A stretch of 14,540 nucleotides of DNA, from assembly GCA_022360135.1 (NCBI GenBank), contig JAKSDM010001711.1, positions 1 through 14,540 on the forward strand, given 5' to 3'. Both the position numbers and the translations under genes were made by a program. A model generated the notes under the pieces. It was not told the DNA's origin. It did no database searches and saw only the letters and a list, made by a program, of their open reading frames with translations. Below are positions 7,019-14,481 of the stretch, piece by piece. Within the stretch, counting starts at the first letter, position 1. Each line of letters starts with the position of its first letter. Origin of the DNA: Pseudanabaenales cyanobacterium. GTDB lineage: Bacteria; Cyanobacteriota; Cyanobacteriia; Phormidesmidales; Phormidesmidaceae.

Positions 7019-7204
7019 GCTGACAAATCTGGTTGACTGACAAAACTTTTGCAGGATATCCCTGAAATCCTTGATTCTTGGTGATTTTAGGCGATTCAGT
7101 TATTGGATCAAAGTTGTTCGACATTGAGTGACCTGTAACCCATTATTGGCAAGGTTTTCAGGTGATTTGTCTAGAACTTTTGTCAGTCAATCAGGCTGAC
7201 AAAT
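7019..7204. mobile_element. Second MITE-like element, 166 bases, with flanking 10-base direct repeats
   Basis: The ends CTGGTTGACTGACAAAA (7029-7045) and TTTTGTCAGTCAATCAG (7178-7194) are reverse complements with one mismatch in 17. GCTGACAAAT lies directly outside each end (7019-7028 and 7195-7204), as a target duplication would. The flanking repeat shares CTGACAAA with the inner ends, so nested or site-preferring insertion is also possible. No coding content is seen. The end sequence differs from that of the element at 6776. Confidence 0.6.
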
Positions 7205-7232
7205 ATAAATAGAAGTCCTAAATCAGTTGTAA

Positions 7233-7252
7233 AATCTCATTCTAATGAGATT
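7233..7252. repeat. Hairpin AATCTCAT-TCTA-ATGAGATT
   Basis: A perfect 8-base stem with a 4-base loop lies 29 bases right of the second MITE-like element in gene-free sequence. There is no T-run or neighbouring gene end to make it a terminator. Confidence 0.4.
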
Positions 7253-7868
7253 ATTGAAAGTCAAAGGTTTTATAATCCTATATGGATTTTCAGATTTACG
7301 AATCAGATAGGATTGCTATCTTCCTTTAAGCTGTTGACACGTAACGGCTCAGGCTGGACAATGTTGTAAGATTAGTAAGCGAAAGCCTTTTTGATACGAA
7401 AGCTACGAGCACATAAGGATTAATACCTAGGCAGCGCCAAAAAGGTCAATAACCTTGGTATATATGAATTTCAGGTATTTCATTAGTGCCTGATGTTAGG
7501 TTTTTGGTCAATTTTGGCAGTTTTCTGTGCATTTGAATAGATATAAAGGCACGTATGCTCGAGCTATATCAACCAATTCGAACCTTTCAAGAAGACTCGC
7601 CTAGGCTTTCTATCGTTTACATATATATATCGAAAGGATTTTAAGTGGTTGTATCAGGCGCATTACAATGTAATTGGATTATGATAGAATGATAGATTAA
7701 AAACAATAAGTATCCTTTGAAAGGCATTGCATCTGGAGACTGGAAATCGTGTTCGATGTTTTATCTCAGAATAGTTTGATTTATACCTTTTTCAATGACT
7801 CCCGATAAGTTTTTTGTAGACTTCTCTGCTGTTAATTACTGCCCCTCGGTAAGTAAGGAGCAGCTGCC

Positions 7869-8129
7869 ATGCTGAATGACTCCTACTCACAAAATGGTAA
7901 GACTGCTGCATTCCAAGATTACTCCAAAGACTTAACTATTGAGCAGCGTACTAATAAATTGAAAAAAGCTTCGGCTGATTACTTACGTGGAGCAATAACT
8001 GAAGATCAGCTTGAGAAATTAGAGGAAGATCTTGAGACTGATTATGGTGAGATCGCTCTTAGTATGGCCTCCCCAGGAAAAACCTTATGGTTAAGCTTTC
8101 TGAATTTAATTCGTGGCAAGAAAGGTTGA
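7869..8129 (+). CDS. Small SHOCT-like protein, function unknown
   Basis: An 86-residue protein with AAGGAG 8 bases before its ATG, so it is very probably translated. Residues about 34-58 read as a SHOCT-like helix-turn-helix: KLKKASADYLRGAITEDQLE and KLEEDLE, with the characteristic G-x-I-T-x-x-x-x-E-x-L order. This short oligomerisation motif is often at the end of other proteins or in small stand-alone ones. The C-terminus has a mildly hydrophobic stretch (KTLWLSFLNLI, about 72-82) and a basic end. It is convergent with the GAF membrane protein, with 19 bases between the stops. Function not assigned. The long AT-rich leader upstream may hold its promoter. Confidence 0.7.
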   Translation: MLNDSYSQNGKTAAFQDYSKDLTIEQRTNKLKKASADYLRGAITEDQLEKLEEDLETDYGEIALSMASPGKTLWLSFLNLIRGKKG

Positions 8130-8148
8130 TTCTATTTTGTCCAAGACC

Positions 8149-8982
8149 TTATTTATTCAATTCGTACTCAGCATTCAGCCATCTTTCAGAAGCTAAACTT
8201 CCTATCAAGAGGATAGTTGAGAATTTCCCTGCTATTCCTCCAATCACTTTCCTCATCTCTGATTTGTCAAAGGTGTTTGTTTGACTACTGTATAAGCAGA
8301 GTACAGCTAGAACGCAATCTGATTCACCCAAAACAGGAACACATATTAAGGAACGATAGCCGACTCGACCAGACGGGGAAGGGGTGTATATATTATTGTC
8401 AGCATAGCCTTTGCTGTCTATATGTACGACTATAGTTCTTTTCTCAACATACGAAGTGCCTGCAACTCCTCTTCCTGTAGGTGAATTTTTGCTGATTTCA
8501 TCTCCTATAAAAAATGTTAATGTCTCATCTGTTTCATTTGGATTTGAATAGCGTGCCCATGTGACTAGGAAATTACCCTGTTGATTTGGCCGATAGAGAG
8601 CAACACCACAATCTTCGAAGTTCTTTAGCTTGACAAGGTCTTTGAAAAGCTTCTTGACCGTTCTCTTTAAGCGTTCTTCTATATCTTCGGAATATCTATA
8701 TATATCTGGGACCAGTCTCAGTAGACTTTCGTCTAACTTAATTATTCCTGCCGTTGTCTCAAGCGCCTCTGCATACCTAAGTGAAAGTATCAAAGCTGGA
8801 ATAGAACAAAATAAAAAGATTAAAATTCCAGTGCCGATGCTTATTTGCATCGGCTGCCCCAGTAAGGGCCAAACTTTGTCAAGGTTAGCATCGACTCTAT
8901 TGCCGATAATTCCAGCCAGTGCTGCACTAGCCGAAAATCCAAGAATAGTTAGAAGACCTCTACGTAAAATTCTATTTTGCAT
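8149..8982 (-). CDS. Two-helix membrane protein with GAF domain
   Basis: A 277-residue protein. Two hydrophobic helices lie at about 9-28 and 46-68, followed by a likely coiled linker (72-118) and a GAF-type sensor fold at about 110-262. The fold is recognised by the pair NSPTGRGVAGTSYVEKRTIV (166-185) and YRSLICVPVLGESDCVLAVL (209-228), the beta strands that frame a GAF ligand pocket. No kinase, cyclase or other output domain follows, so the signal would have to pass to another protein or through the membrane part. No bilin-binding Cys motif is evident. ATG at 8982 gives the first helix; the ribosome binding site is weak. A palindrome lies 94 bases upstream. GAF assignment fairly sure, role unknown. 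Confidence 0.75.
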   Translation of the reverse strand: MQNRILRRGLLTILGFSASAALAGIIGNRVDANLDKVWPLLGQPMQISIGTGILIFLFCSIPALILSLRYAEALETTAGIIKLDESLLRLVPDIYRYSEDIEERLKRTVKKLFKDLVKLKNFEDCGVALYRPNQQGNFLVTWARYSNPNETDETLTFFIGDEISKNSPTGRGVAGTSYVEKRTIVVHIDSKGYADNNIYTPSPSGRVGYRSLICVPVLGESDCVLAVLCLYSSQTNTFDKSEMRKVIGGIAGKFSTILLIGSLASERWLNAEYELNK

Positions 8983-9864
8983 GAGAGCTGGTAGACGATC
9001 AGGTATTAAAAAGCTCAGGCTTAAAACATTAGGCGTATATTTTTAGGCGGGAAAAAGCTTCCAAATCCCCTAAACCTCTTATCGGATAAGAGATAGCGGC
9101 AAAACGCCAAACCCTTATTCCGATTTATTTCCCGGCTTAAGTTATACCCCAAACATTCCAGACTTTCAATTTTCAGAACAAACGCACTACTTTTGCGTCA
9201 ACACTGGATTTAAGAGATTGACATCCTTGTTAAGACCTGTGAAACCCTGATTATGGCTATCGTTAACCTTAATTCTTAGCTGTGACAATGCACTGGTAGT
9301 AAATTGCTAATAACTCACCATAGTCGGAGATGAGCACTCAATCTTACAGATATCAATGAACTAAAGTAAGGCTCTTTCGTTCCCAGTATGTATATTTACA
9401 AAGACTTGCGACTCCCAGTGTAGGTGAAACCCTTATCAACAAAAGATAAATGCTTTAGATCGCTATCATCGTCTCAAGGAGTATGATTTGTGTGGGAATC
9501 GCCAAAAATCTTATCCTAAAAGGGTTTAGCTATTTGAAATCCCGAAATCAGGATACTCTCGTCTAAAGTAATGGAAAATGCGAAAAATGCATTACTACGT
9601 ATCGAAAATTGCATAGTTAGGTTATTTATGAAGGTTGGTTAGAGCATTAGCTCTGTTTTTGGAGTGTTGCTGAATGGCGGGATGACTTTTGCCAAACTTT
9701 GAACGAGGATTCGGGCCTTCAGCCAGCAATTCATACCTCGGATCAGTGGCTGTCGACTTAAAGTAGGAAATTATCTCTGAGTCAGGAGCTAGAATTCAGC
9801 AAGGAACTGGATTCTGGATTCTAACTTCCTTCCCTACAGAACTTTCCTGGCTTAAATTACACGC
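8983..9864. other. Gene-free spacer upstream of GAF protein
   Basis: No intact gene is recognised. There is a palindrome at 9076-9092 and a stretch at 9780-9800 (GTCAGGAGCTAGAATTCAG) resembling the repeat that is inserted in metH near 11580-11606. Several 30-40 codon open frames on the plus strand (for example about 9651-9752) lack starts and matches. Confidence 0.5.
9076..9092. promoter_or_regulatory. 17-base palindrome upstream of GAF gene
   Basis: CTCTTATC-G-GATAAGAG is a perfect palindrome with a single central base, 94 bases before the start of the minus-strand GAF protein. It is of operator size, but no regulator is known to match it. It could equally be a hairpin. Confidence 0.35.
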
Positions 9865-10089
9865 CTAATCAGCAACACCTTTTAGCAAGTATGTTGACGG
9901 GTTCACTAAAGATAACAAAAGTTTATGGCCGCCTGCCGCTGCAATTTCCAAGGTGCGGCAGGCTTGGGCTTCACCTTTGACATCTAGTAGATCGAGGGTA
10001 GTTGAATACGATCGCACCAATCCTGCCTCACCAAGGGGAGCCTCTAGATTATCTAGATAATCGGCGACTTCGGTAAGCTGCTTAAAGCC
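9865..10089 (-). pseudogene. ComM/YifB Mg-chelatase-like ATPase, decayed internal fragment
   Basis: A 74-residue minus-strand frame between stops reads FKQLTEVADYLDN, then STTLDLLDVKGEAQACRTLE, then IAAAGGHKLLLS and ends LKGVAD. The segment DVKGxxQAxRxLEIAAAGGHxLLL is the hallmark before the P-loop of ComM (YifB), an AAA+ protein that promotes branch migration in natural transformation. In intact proteins GPPGSGKT follows; here the text is LVNPSTYLLKGVAD, so the Walker A is destroyed and a stop comes at once. Neither the N-terminal third nor the ATPase core is found nearby. A 9-base inverted repeat (GCCTGCCGC/GCGGCAGGC, 9931-9963) lies in it. This is a relic and cannot function; an intact comM is probably elsewhere. 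Confidence 0.6.
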
Positions 10090-10132
10090 TTAGCCCCTTA
10101 ACCCTCACTGACCTTCAAGATTTTGTAAAGCA

Positions 10133-10148
10133 ACCGTATTTTTACGGT
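10133..10148. other. Small hairpin ACCGTA-TTTT-TACGGT
   Basis: A perfect 6-base stem with a TTTT loop lies 64 bases before the gene at 10213. It is in its likely 5' leader or promoter region. There is no T-run after the stem, so a terminator is not supported. Confidence 0.3.
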
Positions 10149-10212
10149 GCTGTCATCCTTGAGAGCAAGAATGAATATAGAAAACGAACGTCCTGATCGG
10201 TAAGGGGGAAAC

Positions 10213-10596
10213 ATGAGTCAGCGGCAGCATGGCATTGCCACAGGATTGATTCTTGTTGGGGGCTTGGCTCTATTTGTCGGGTTTTCAAAGGGTCTGGATA
10301 CTCTTGCCGAGCAGAGGGAACCCTCAGAAAAAACTGAGCAACCTGATTTCTACCAACAAGCCCTAAATTATGGTTGGCAAGCTGCGGTTGCGGCTCAAAC
10401 TGCGAAGACTAGTCAAGAGTGGGCAATAGTCTCTAGTCTGTGGAGTCAAGCCATAGGAAAGTTGCAAAGCGTCCCCAAAAACAATCCCAATTATGCAGCC
10501 TTGCAGCAGAAAATCAGTGAATACCGAATATACCGAGAGTATGCTCAACTACAGCAGCAATCATCTTCCCTGCCCGATGCCGAAACTAAGCGCTGA
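10213..10596 (+). CDS. Small membrane-anchored protein of unknown function
   Basis: A 127-residue protein with GGGGGA 6 bases before ATG. One hydrophobic helix (about 8-25, IATGLILVGGLALFVGFS) is an uncleaved anchor or signal; no lipobox is seen. The rest is alpha-helical and polar: residues 46-110 contain WQAAVAAQTAKTSQEWAIVS and SLWSQAIGKLQSVPKNNPNY, a pattern of spaced Trp, Ala and VPxxxPxY that I associate with a TPR-like helical module repeated in several cyanobacterial proteins. The C-terminus is Gln/Ser-rich. Its last 11 bases overlap the end of metH on the other strand, so the two genes are tail to tail. Function not known; topology would put the soluble part outside or in the thylakoid lumen if the helix acts as a signal anchor. 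Confidence 0.7.
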   Translation: MSQRQHGIATGLILVGGLALFVGFSKGLDTLAEQREPSEKTEQPDFYQQALNYGWQAAVAAQTAKTSQEWAIVSSLWSQAIGKLQSVPKNNPNYAALQQKISEYRIYREYAQLQQQSSSLPDAETKR

Positions 10597-13500
10597 AATA
10601 CTTGGCGGCGGCGTGATAGGCCACGATCGCAGTGGTCGATTGCTCGGGGTACAGTTGTTCACTCTCATCCATGTGGAGACCTATCCGCTCTGCCCCTAGC
10701 AGATCCAGTAAGGTAAACTGATCCTGAATATTGGGACAGGCTGGATAGCCGAAACTATAACGGGAGCCCCGATATCGCTGAGCCAGCATGTCTCGAATCG
10801 TGTCAGGCTCCAGGTCTGCAAAGCCAAGTTCTCGACGGATACGGGCATGGGTCCACTCAGCCAAGGCTTCGGCTATCTGAACCGCCAATCCGTGGAAATA
10901 GAGATAGTCGGTGTACTGGTCGTCAGCAAACAACTTTTGGGCAAACTCGGTGGCAATGTCGCCCACCGTCACTGCCTGCATTGGAAACACATCAAAGCGA
11001 TTTTGGATTTTGGATTTTAGAGTTTGGATTTCGACGTCTTTGGGGAGATAAAAGTCGGCGATACAGAGACGACGCATCGATTTTTGACGGGGAAAATCAA
11101 ACGTCGCAATGGGCTCCGGCAGAGGCTGATTTGTGTTTACGCCCGCTTCATCCGCAAGTATATCCTTCGGATTATACAAATGCAGAGAATTCCCTGCCGC
11201 CAAACAGGGGAAGTAACCATAAATCACTTGGGTATGGAGCAGGTTCTCCGTAATGATGCGCTGCTTCCACTCCTCCAGGATGGGATATACCTTTTCCGTC
11301 AGAAATTCATCATACTCCTGCCGCGATTGTTCCTTGGGTTTACGGAACTGCCACTGCCCTGCAATCAGCGCCTGCAGATCGAGATACCAGAACACCTCTG
11401 ATATCGGAATGTCCTCAGGGTTAAGAATGCAAGCCCCCCAGAAGGGCGGAGCGGGGCGATCGATGTCGATTGCGACGGCTTCTGAGCGACGAGTGTCTTC
11501 AGCTTCGGCAGTGGGGAGATTTTGGATTTTAGATTTTGGATTTTGGATTTTGGCTCCTTGCGCCAAGTCATCCGCTGACTTCTGACTTCTAGCTCCTGAT
11601 TCCTGTTGATCCAGAAATCCCTTAATATCATCCCAAGTCCCTGAATCCTTTGACGGCATCAACTGGTCCATGAAGTGGAGATCGGAGAAGGCGTCTTTGC
11701 CATAAACCACTCGACCTTGATAGGTGTTTTGGCAGTCTTCGTGGACGAATTTGGGGGTGAGGGCGGCGCCGCCGAGGATGACGGGGACGGTAATGCCTTG
11801 CTGATTGAAGACTTCCAGGTTTTCTTTCATAAAAGCGGTAGACTTCACTAGTAAGCCGCTCATGGCGATGCAGTCGGCCTGGTGTTGGCGGTAAGCCTGG
11901 ATGATGTTATCCACTGGCTGTTTAATGCCCAGGTTGACCACTTTGTAGCCATTGTTAGACAGAATAATGTCCACCAGGTTTTTGCCAATATCATGAACAT
12001 CGCCTTTGACGGTGGCGATCACAACGGTTCCCTTACCGGCGCCGTTTACATCCGCCTTATCCATAAAGGGTTCTAAATAAGCCACGGCCGCCTTCATGGT
12101 CTGGGCGGACTGGAGCACAAAGGGCAGCTGCATCTGTCCGGAGCCGAATAGCTCTCCCACCACCTTCATACCATCCAATAGGAAGGTATTGATGATGTGC
12201 AGGGGGGGATATTGTTGGAGGGCTTTTTCCAGCTGTTCTTCTAGACCAATCCGTTCACCGTCGATGATGTGGCGTTTGAGGCGCTCTTCAACGGGGAGGT
12301 TCTCATCCAGGGCGCGATCGCGCTTGGTAGTCTTGCCTTCGAATAGGGTGGTGAGTTTAGTCAGGGGATCGTAGGTGCAAACGTCTCCCTCAAACTGACG
12401 GCGATCGTAGATCAGGTCGCGACAGATGTCCTGATGGGCGGGTTCAATTTTGGCCAGGGGCAGGATTTTGCTGGCGCTGACGATGGCGGCGTCCATGCCT
12501 ACCGCCATGGCTTCGTGCAGGAAAACGGAGTTGAGGGTGACCCGCGCCGCCGAATTTAAGCCAAAGGAGATGTTAGAAATCCCCAGAATGATATGACAGC
12601 CTGGCAAATTCCGCCGAATCTGCCGGATTGCCTCAATGGTTTCCCGACCGTTGACTCGGTCTTCTTCGATGCCAGTGGAAATTGGCAGCGCCAGGGTGTC
12701 GAAAAACAACTCGTAAGGCGGGATGCCGTACTCCAGAGCATCTCGATAGGCCCGTTGAGCAATGGCAAACTTTTTCTCCGCTGTCCGCGCCATGCCCTCT
12801 TCATCAATCACGCCGACAACGACCCCAGCCCCATAGCGCTTGGCCAGCTCCAGCACTTTGAAAAATCGCTCCTCACCGTCTTCGTAGTTAGTAGAGTTGA
12901 GGATGCACTTACCACCCGCCACCTTCAGGCCCGCCTCCATCTTGGTCCACTCGGTGGAATCCAGCATCAGGGGCAACGTGATATTAGAGACCAGTCGAGA
13001 GGCCAGTTCTCGCATGTCTCGGACACCGTCCCGACCGACATAGTCTACGTTGACGTCTAGCACATGGGCGCCTTCTCGCATCTGAGACTTGGCTAAGGCT
13101 ACCAGACCATCCCAATCTTCTGCATTTAGCGTTTCCCGACATTTCTTAGAGCCACTGGCGTTGAGTCGCTCCCCCACAATCAGGAAGGAGTTGTCCTGGT
13201 CATAGGGCTGAGGACTGTAAATTGAGGCTGCCGATGGGACATAGGGCAACGGGGTATAAGGCGGAATAGCAGCCCGTTGGCCAATCTGACGCAATTTTGG
13301 GTGCAGGTCTTTGGCCAGTTCCGCCAGCTGTTGGATATGGTCTGGACGGGTGCCGCAGCAACCGCCTACAACCTGTACCCCCAGATCCTCCACGAAGTGC
13401 ATCAAGGCCATCCGCAGCTCCATGGGCGTGAGGTGATAGTGCGCCTGCCCACCAATGTTTTCCGGCAGTCCGGCATTGGGAATGCAGGAGATCGCAAAGG

Positions 13501-14239
13501 GGGAATTCTCCGATAGATACTTAATATGCTCCTTCATGCGATCGGGGCCAGTGGCGCAATTCAGTCCCAGAATGTCGATCGGATAGGGTTCCAGAATCGT
13601 CAGGGCCGCCCCAATTTCTGACCCCACCAGCATGGTCCCCATCACTTCCATGGTGATAGAAACCATTACGGGCAGTCGCACTCCCTTCTGTTGAAAAACC
13701 TCCTCAATGGCGTTCAAAGCCGCCTTAATCTGCAACACATCCTGACAGGTTTCGACCAGCAGCAGGTCCACTCCACCGTCGTACAATCCCTTTGCTTGTT
13801 CAACATAAGCCGCCTTTAGGGTGTCAAAGTCGATGTGGCCCAGAGTGGGCAGCTTGGTCCCTGGCCCCATCGACCCGGCTACAAACCGAGGTTTTTCAGG
13901 GGTGGAGTACTCGGCAACCACCCGTTTCGCCAGTTCCGCCGCCTCCCGATTCAAGTCATAAGCCCGTTCCGCTAACCCATACTCAGCTAGCACAATCGAA
14001 GTTCCGCCAAAGGTATCGGTTTCGACCACATCAGCGCCGACCTCCAGGAACCCCCGATGCACCTTTTCAACCGCCTCGGGTTTAGTCTCCACCAAGTATT
14101 CATTACAGCCTTCATACTCCGGACCGCCAAAATCCTCAGCGGTCAGATTCTGGGTTTGCAGGGAGGTGCCCATAGCGCCATCAAACACGATGACGGGGCG
14201 ATTGGGACTGTGGAGATGCTCAAGAAAAAGGCTAGCCAT
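10586..14239 (-). CDS. metH: Cobalamin-dependent methionine synthase
   Basis: A complete MetH of 1217 residues that moves a methyl group from methyltetrahydrofolate to homocysteine through cobalamin. The homocysteine domain (about 10-315) begins at VIVFDGAMGTSLQTQNL and has zinc ligands Cys228 (GLNCATGP) and Cys294/295 (GGCCGTRP). The pterin domain (about 352-615) follows with VGERLNASGSKKCRE and LDVNVDY. The cap (640-735) is next, then the cobalamin domain (737-875) with the cobalt-binding His749 in DVHDIGKN. The reactivation domain (about 928-1205) has RGSRYSFGYPACPN (1157-1170), the AdoMet site. Two stretches are foreign to the family: residues about 879-909 (GARSQKSAD to KIQNPKSKIQNL) and 1070-1080 (IQTLKSKIQN). 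Both are translations of short DNA repeats. ATG at 14239 matches the usual start. No cobalamin riboswitch box is seen upstream. Confidence 0.97.
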   Translation of the reverse strand: MASLFLEHLHSPNRPVIVFDGAMGTSLQTQNLTAEDFGGPEYEGCNEYLVETKPEAVEKVHRGFLEVGADVVETDTFGGTSIVLAEYGLAERAYDLNREAAELAKRVVAEYSTPEKPRFVAGSMGPGTKLPTLGHIDFDTLKAAYVEQAKGLYDGGVDLLLVETCQDVLQIKAALNAIEEVFQQKGVRLPVMVSITMEVMGTMLVGSEIGAALTILEPYPIDILGLNCATGPDRMKEHIKYLSENSPFAISCIPNAGLPENIGGQAHYHLTPMELRMALMHFVEDLGVQVVGGCCGTRPDHIQQLAELAKDLHPKLRQIGQRAAIPPYTPLPYVPSAASIYSPQPYDQDNSFLIVGERLNASGSKKCRETLNAEDWDGLVALAKSQMREGAHVLDVNVDYVGRDGVRDMRELASRLVSNITLPLMLDSTEWTKMEAGLKVAGGKCILNSTNYEDGEERFFKVLELAKRYGAGVVVGVIDEEGMARTAEKKFAIAQRAYRDALEYGIPPYELFFDTLALPISTGIEEDRVNGRETIEAIRQIRRNLPGCHIILGISNISFGLNSAARVTLNSVFLHEAMAVGMDAAIVSASKILPLAKIEPAHQDICRDLIYDRRQFEGDVCTYDPLTKLTTLFEGKTTKRDRALDENLPVEERLKRHIIDGERIGLEEQLEKALQQYPPLHIINTFLLDGMKVVGELFGSGQMQLPFVLQSAQTMKAAVAYLEPFMDKADVNGAGKGTVVIATVKGDVHDIGKNLVDIILSNNGYKVVNLGIKQPVDNIIQAYRQHQADCIAMSGLLVKSTAFMKENLEVFNQQGITVPVILGGAALTPKFVHEDCQNTYQGRVVYGKDAFSDLHFMDQLMPSKDSGTWDDIKGFLDQQESGARSQKSADDLAQGAKIQNPKSKIQNLPTAEAEDTRRSEAVAIDIDRPAPPFWGACILNPEDIPISEVFWYLDLQALIAGQWQFRKPKEQSRQEYDEFLTEKVYPILEEWKQRIITENLLHTQVIYGYFPCLAAGNSLHLYNPKDILADEAGVNTNQPLPEPIATFDFPRQKSMRRLCIADFYLPKDVEIQTLKSKIQNRFDVFPMQAVTVGDIATEFAQKLFADDQYTDYLYFHGLAVQIAEALAEWTHARIRRELGFADLEPDTIRDMLAQRYRGSRYSFGYPACPNIQDQFTLLDLLGAERIGLHMDESEQLYPEQSTTAIVAYHAAAKYFSA
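10998..11031. repeat. ATTTTGGATTTTAG repeat inside metH (second site)
   Basis: GATTTTGGATTTTGGATTTT followed by AGAGTTTGG encodes, on the minus strand, IQTLKSKIQN at MetH residues 1070-1080. It keeps the frame and sits between DVE and RFDVFPMQ in the reactivation domain, in what should be a loop. Confidence 0.7.
11520..11606. repeat. Short-repeat insertion inside metH between cobalamin and AdoMet domains
   Basis: Two repeat types are joined here: ATTTTGGATTTTAG units (11520-11551) and a TGACTTCTGACTTCTAGCTC-type unit (11577-11600). On the minus strand they encode SGARSQKSADD and KIQNPKSKIQN (residues about 881-907), a charged linker between the cobalamin and reactivation domains. The frame is kept. 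Confidence 0.75.
12314..12321. repeat. HIP1 palindrome in metH
   Basis: GCGATCGC, the octamer greatly over-represented in many cyanobacterial genomes. It is the only full copy inside this 3.6 kb gene. Confidence 0.85.
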
Positions 14240-14375
14240 AGTCGGGGGACGCTTCGCTGTGCAGCAAGGATTGATAAGTGTATGTCTATTATTATCGACT
14301 GTTCAACCGTATTGAAATTTGTCTTATGTTGTCAGTGTTTTAGGGGTTTCGCTGATTGACGACCATTATTAAGGA

Positions 14376-14419
14376 GAACTCCAGAAAGAAGAACTCCAGG
14401 CTAAAGAGGTCTTAGCCTG
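14376..14419. repeat. Duplicated GAACTCCAG and hairpin between metH and the right-edge gene
   Basis: GAACTCCAG occurs at 14376 and 14391, 15 bases apart. CAGGCTAA (14397-14404) and TTAGCCTG (14412-14419) form an 8-base stem with a 7-base loop. The region lies between the starts of two divergent genes, so it is more likely regulatory than a terminator. Confidence 0.4.
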
Positions 14420-14481
14420 ACAAGTTATCTGTTTATCGGCAGCCGTTTATGATTAAGAGCAGTTAGACCTCAAACAGGCCC

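Larger units (their letters stand above)
6573..7868. other. Long gene-free spacer with two small transposon-like elements
   Basis: About 1.3 kb without a credible gene on either strand. The left half contains two small inverted-repeat elements (6776-6867 and 7029-7194). A HIP1 site lies at 6705 and an 8-base stem hairpin at 7233-7252. The right half (7260-7850) is AT-rich with no recognised gene or RNA; it probably holds the promoter of the gene at 7869. An unknown small RNA cannot be excluded. Confidence 0.6.

Noticed and set aside
7019..7204. TGACAAA/TTTGTCA motifs recalling the ends of Tn7-like CRISPR-associated transposons
   Set aside because: No TnsB/TnsC/TniQ or Cas12k gene, no CRISPR array and no TGT-type terminal end are present; a simple small inverted-repeat element explains the motifs.
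8630..9046. 138-codon plus-strand frame
   Set aside because: Antisense to the GAF membrane protein, which has clear domain signals; composition is Ser/Leu-rich as expected of a shadow.
9651..9752. Plus-strand frame containing AEWRDDFCQTLNEDSGLQPA
   Set aside because: Short, bounded by stops, no start and no recognised family.
12593..13060. 155-codon plus-strand frame and other long frames opposite metH
   Set aside because: They are shadows of the unmistakable metH frame.
14240..14481. Possible cobalamin or SAM riboswitch before metH
   Set aside because: No B12-box or SAM-I core motif could be found on the minus strand in this leader.
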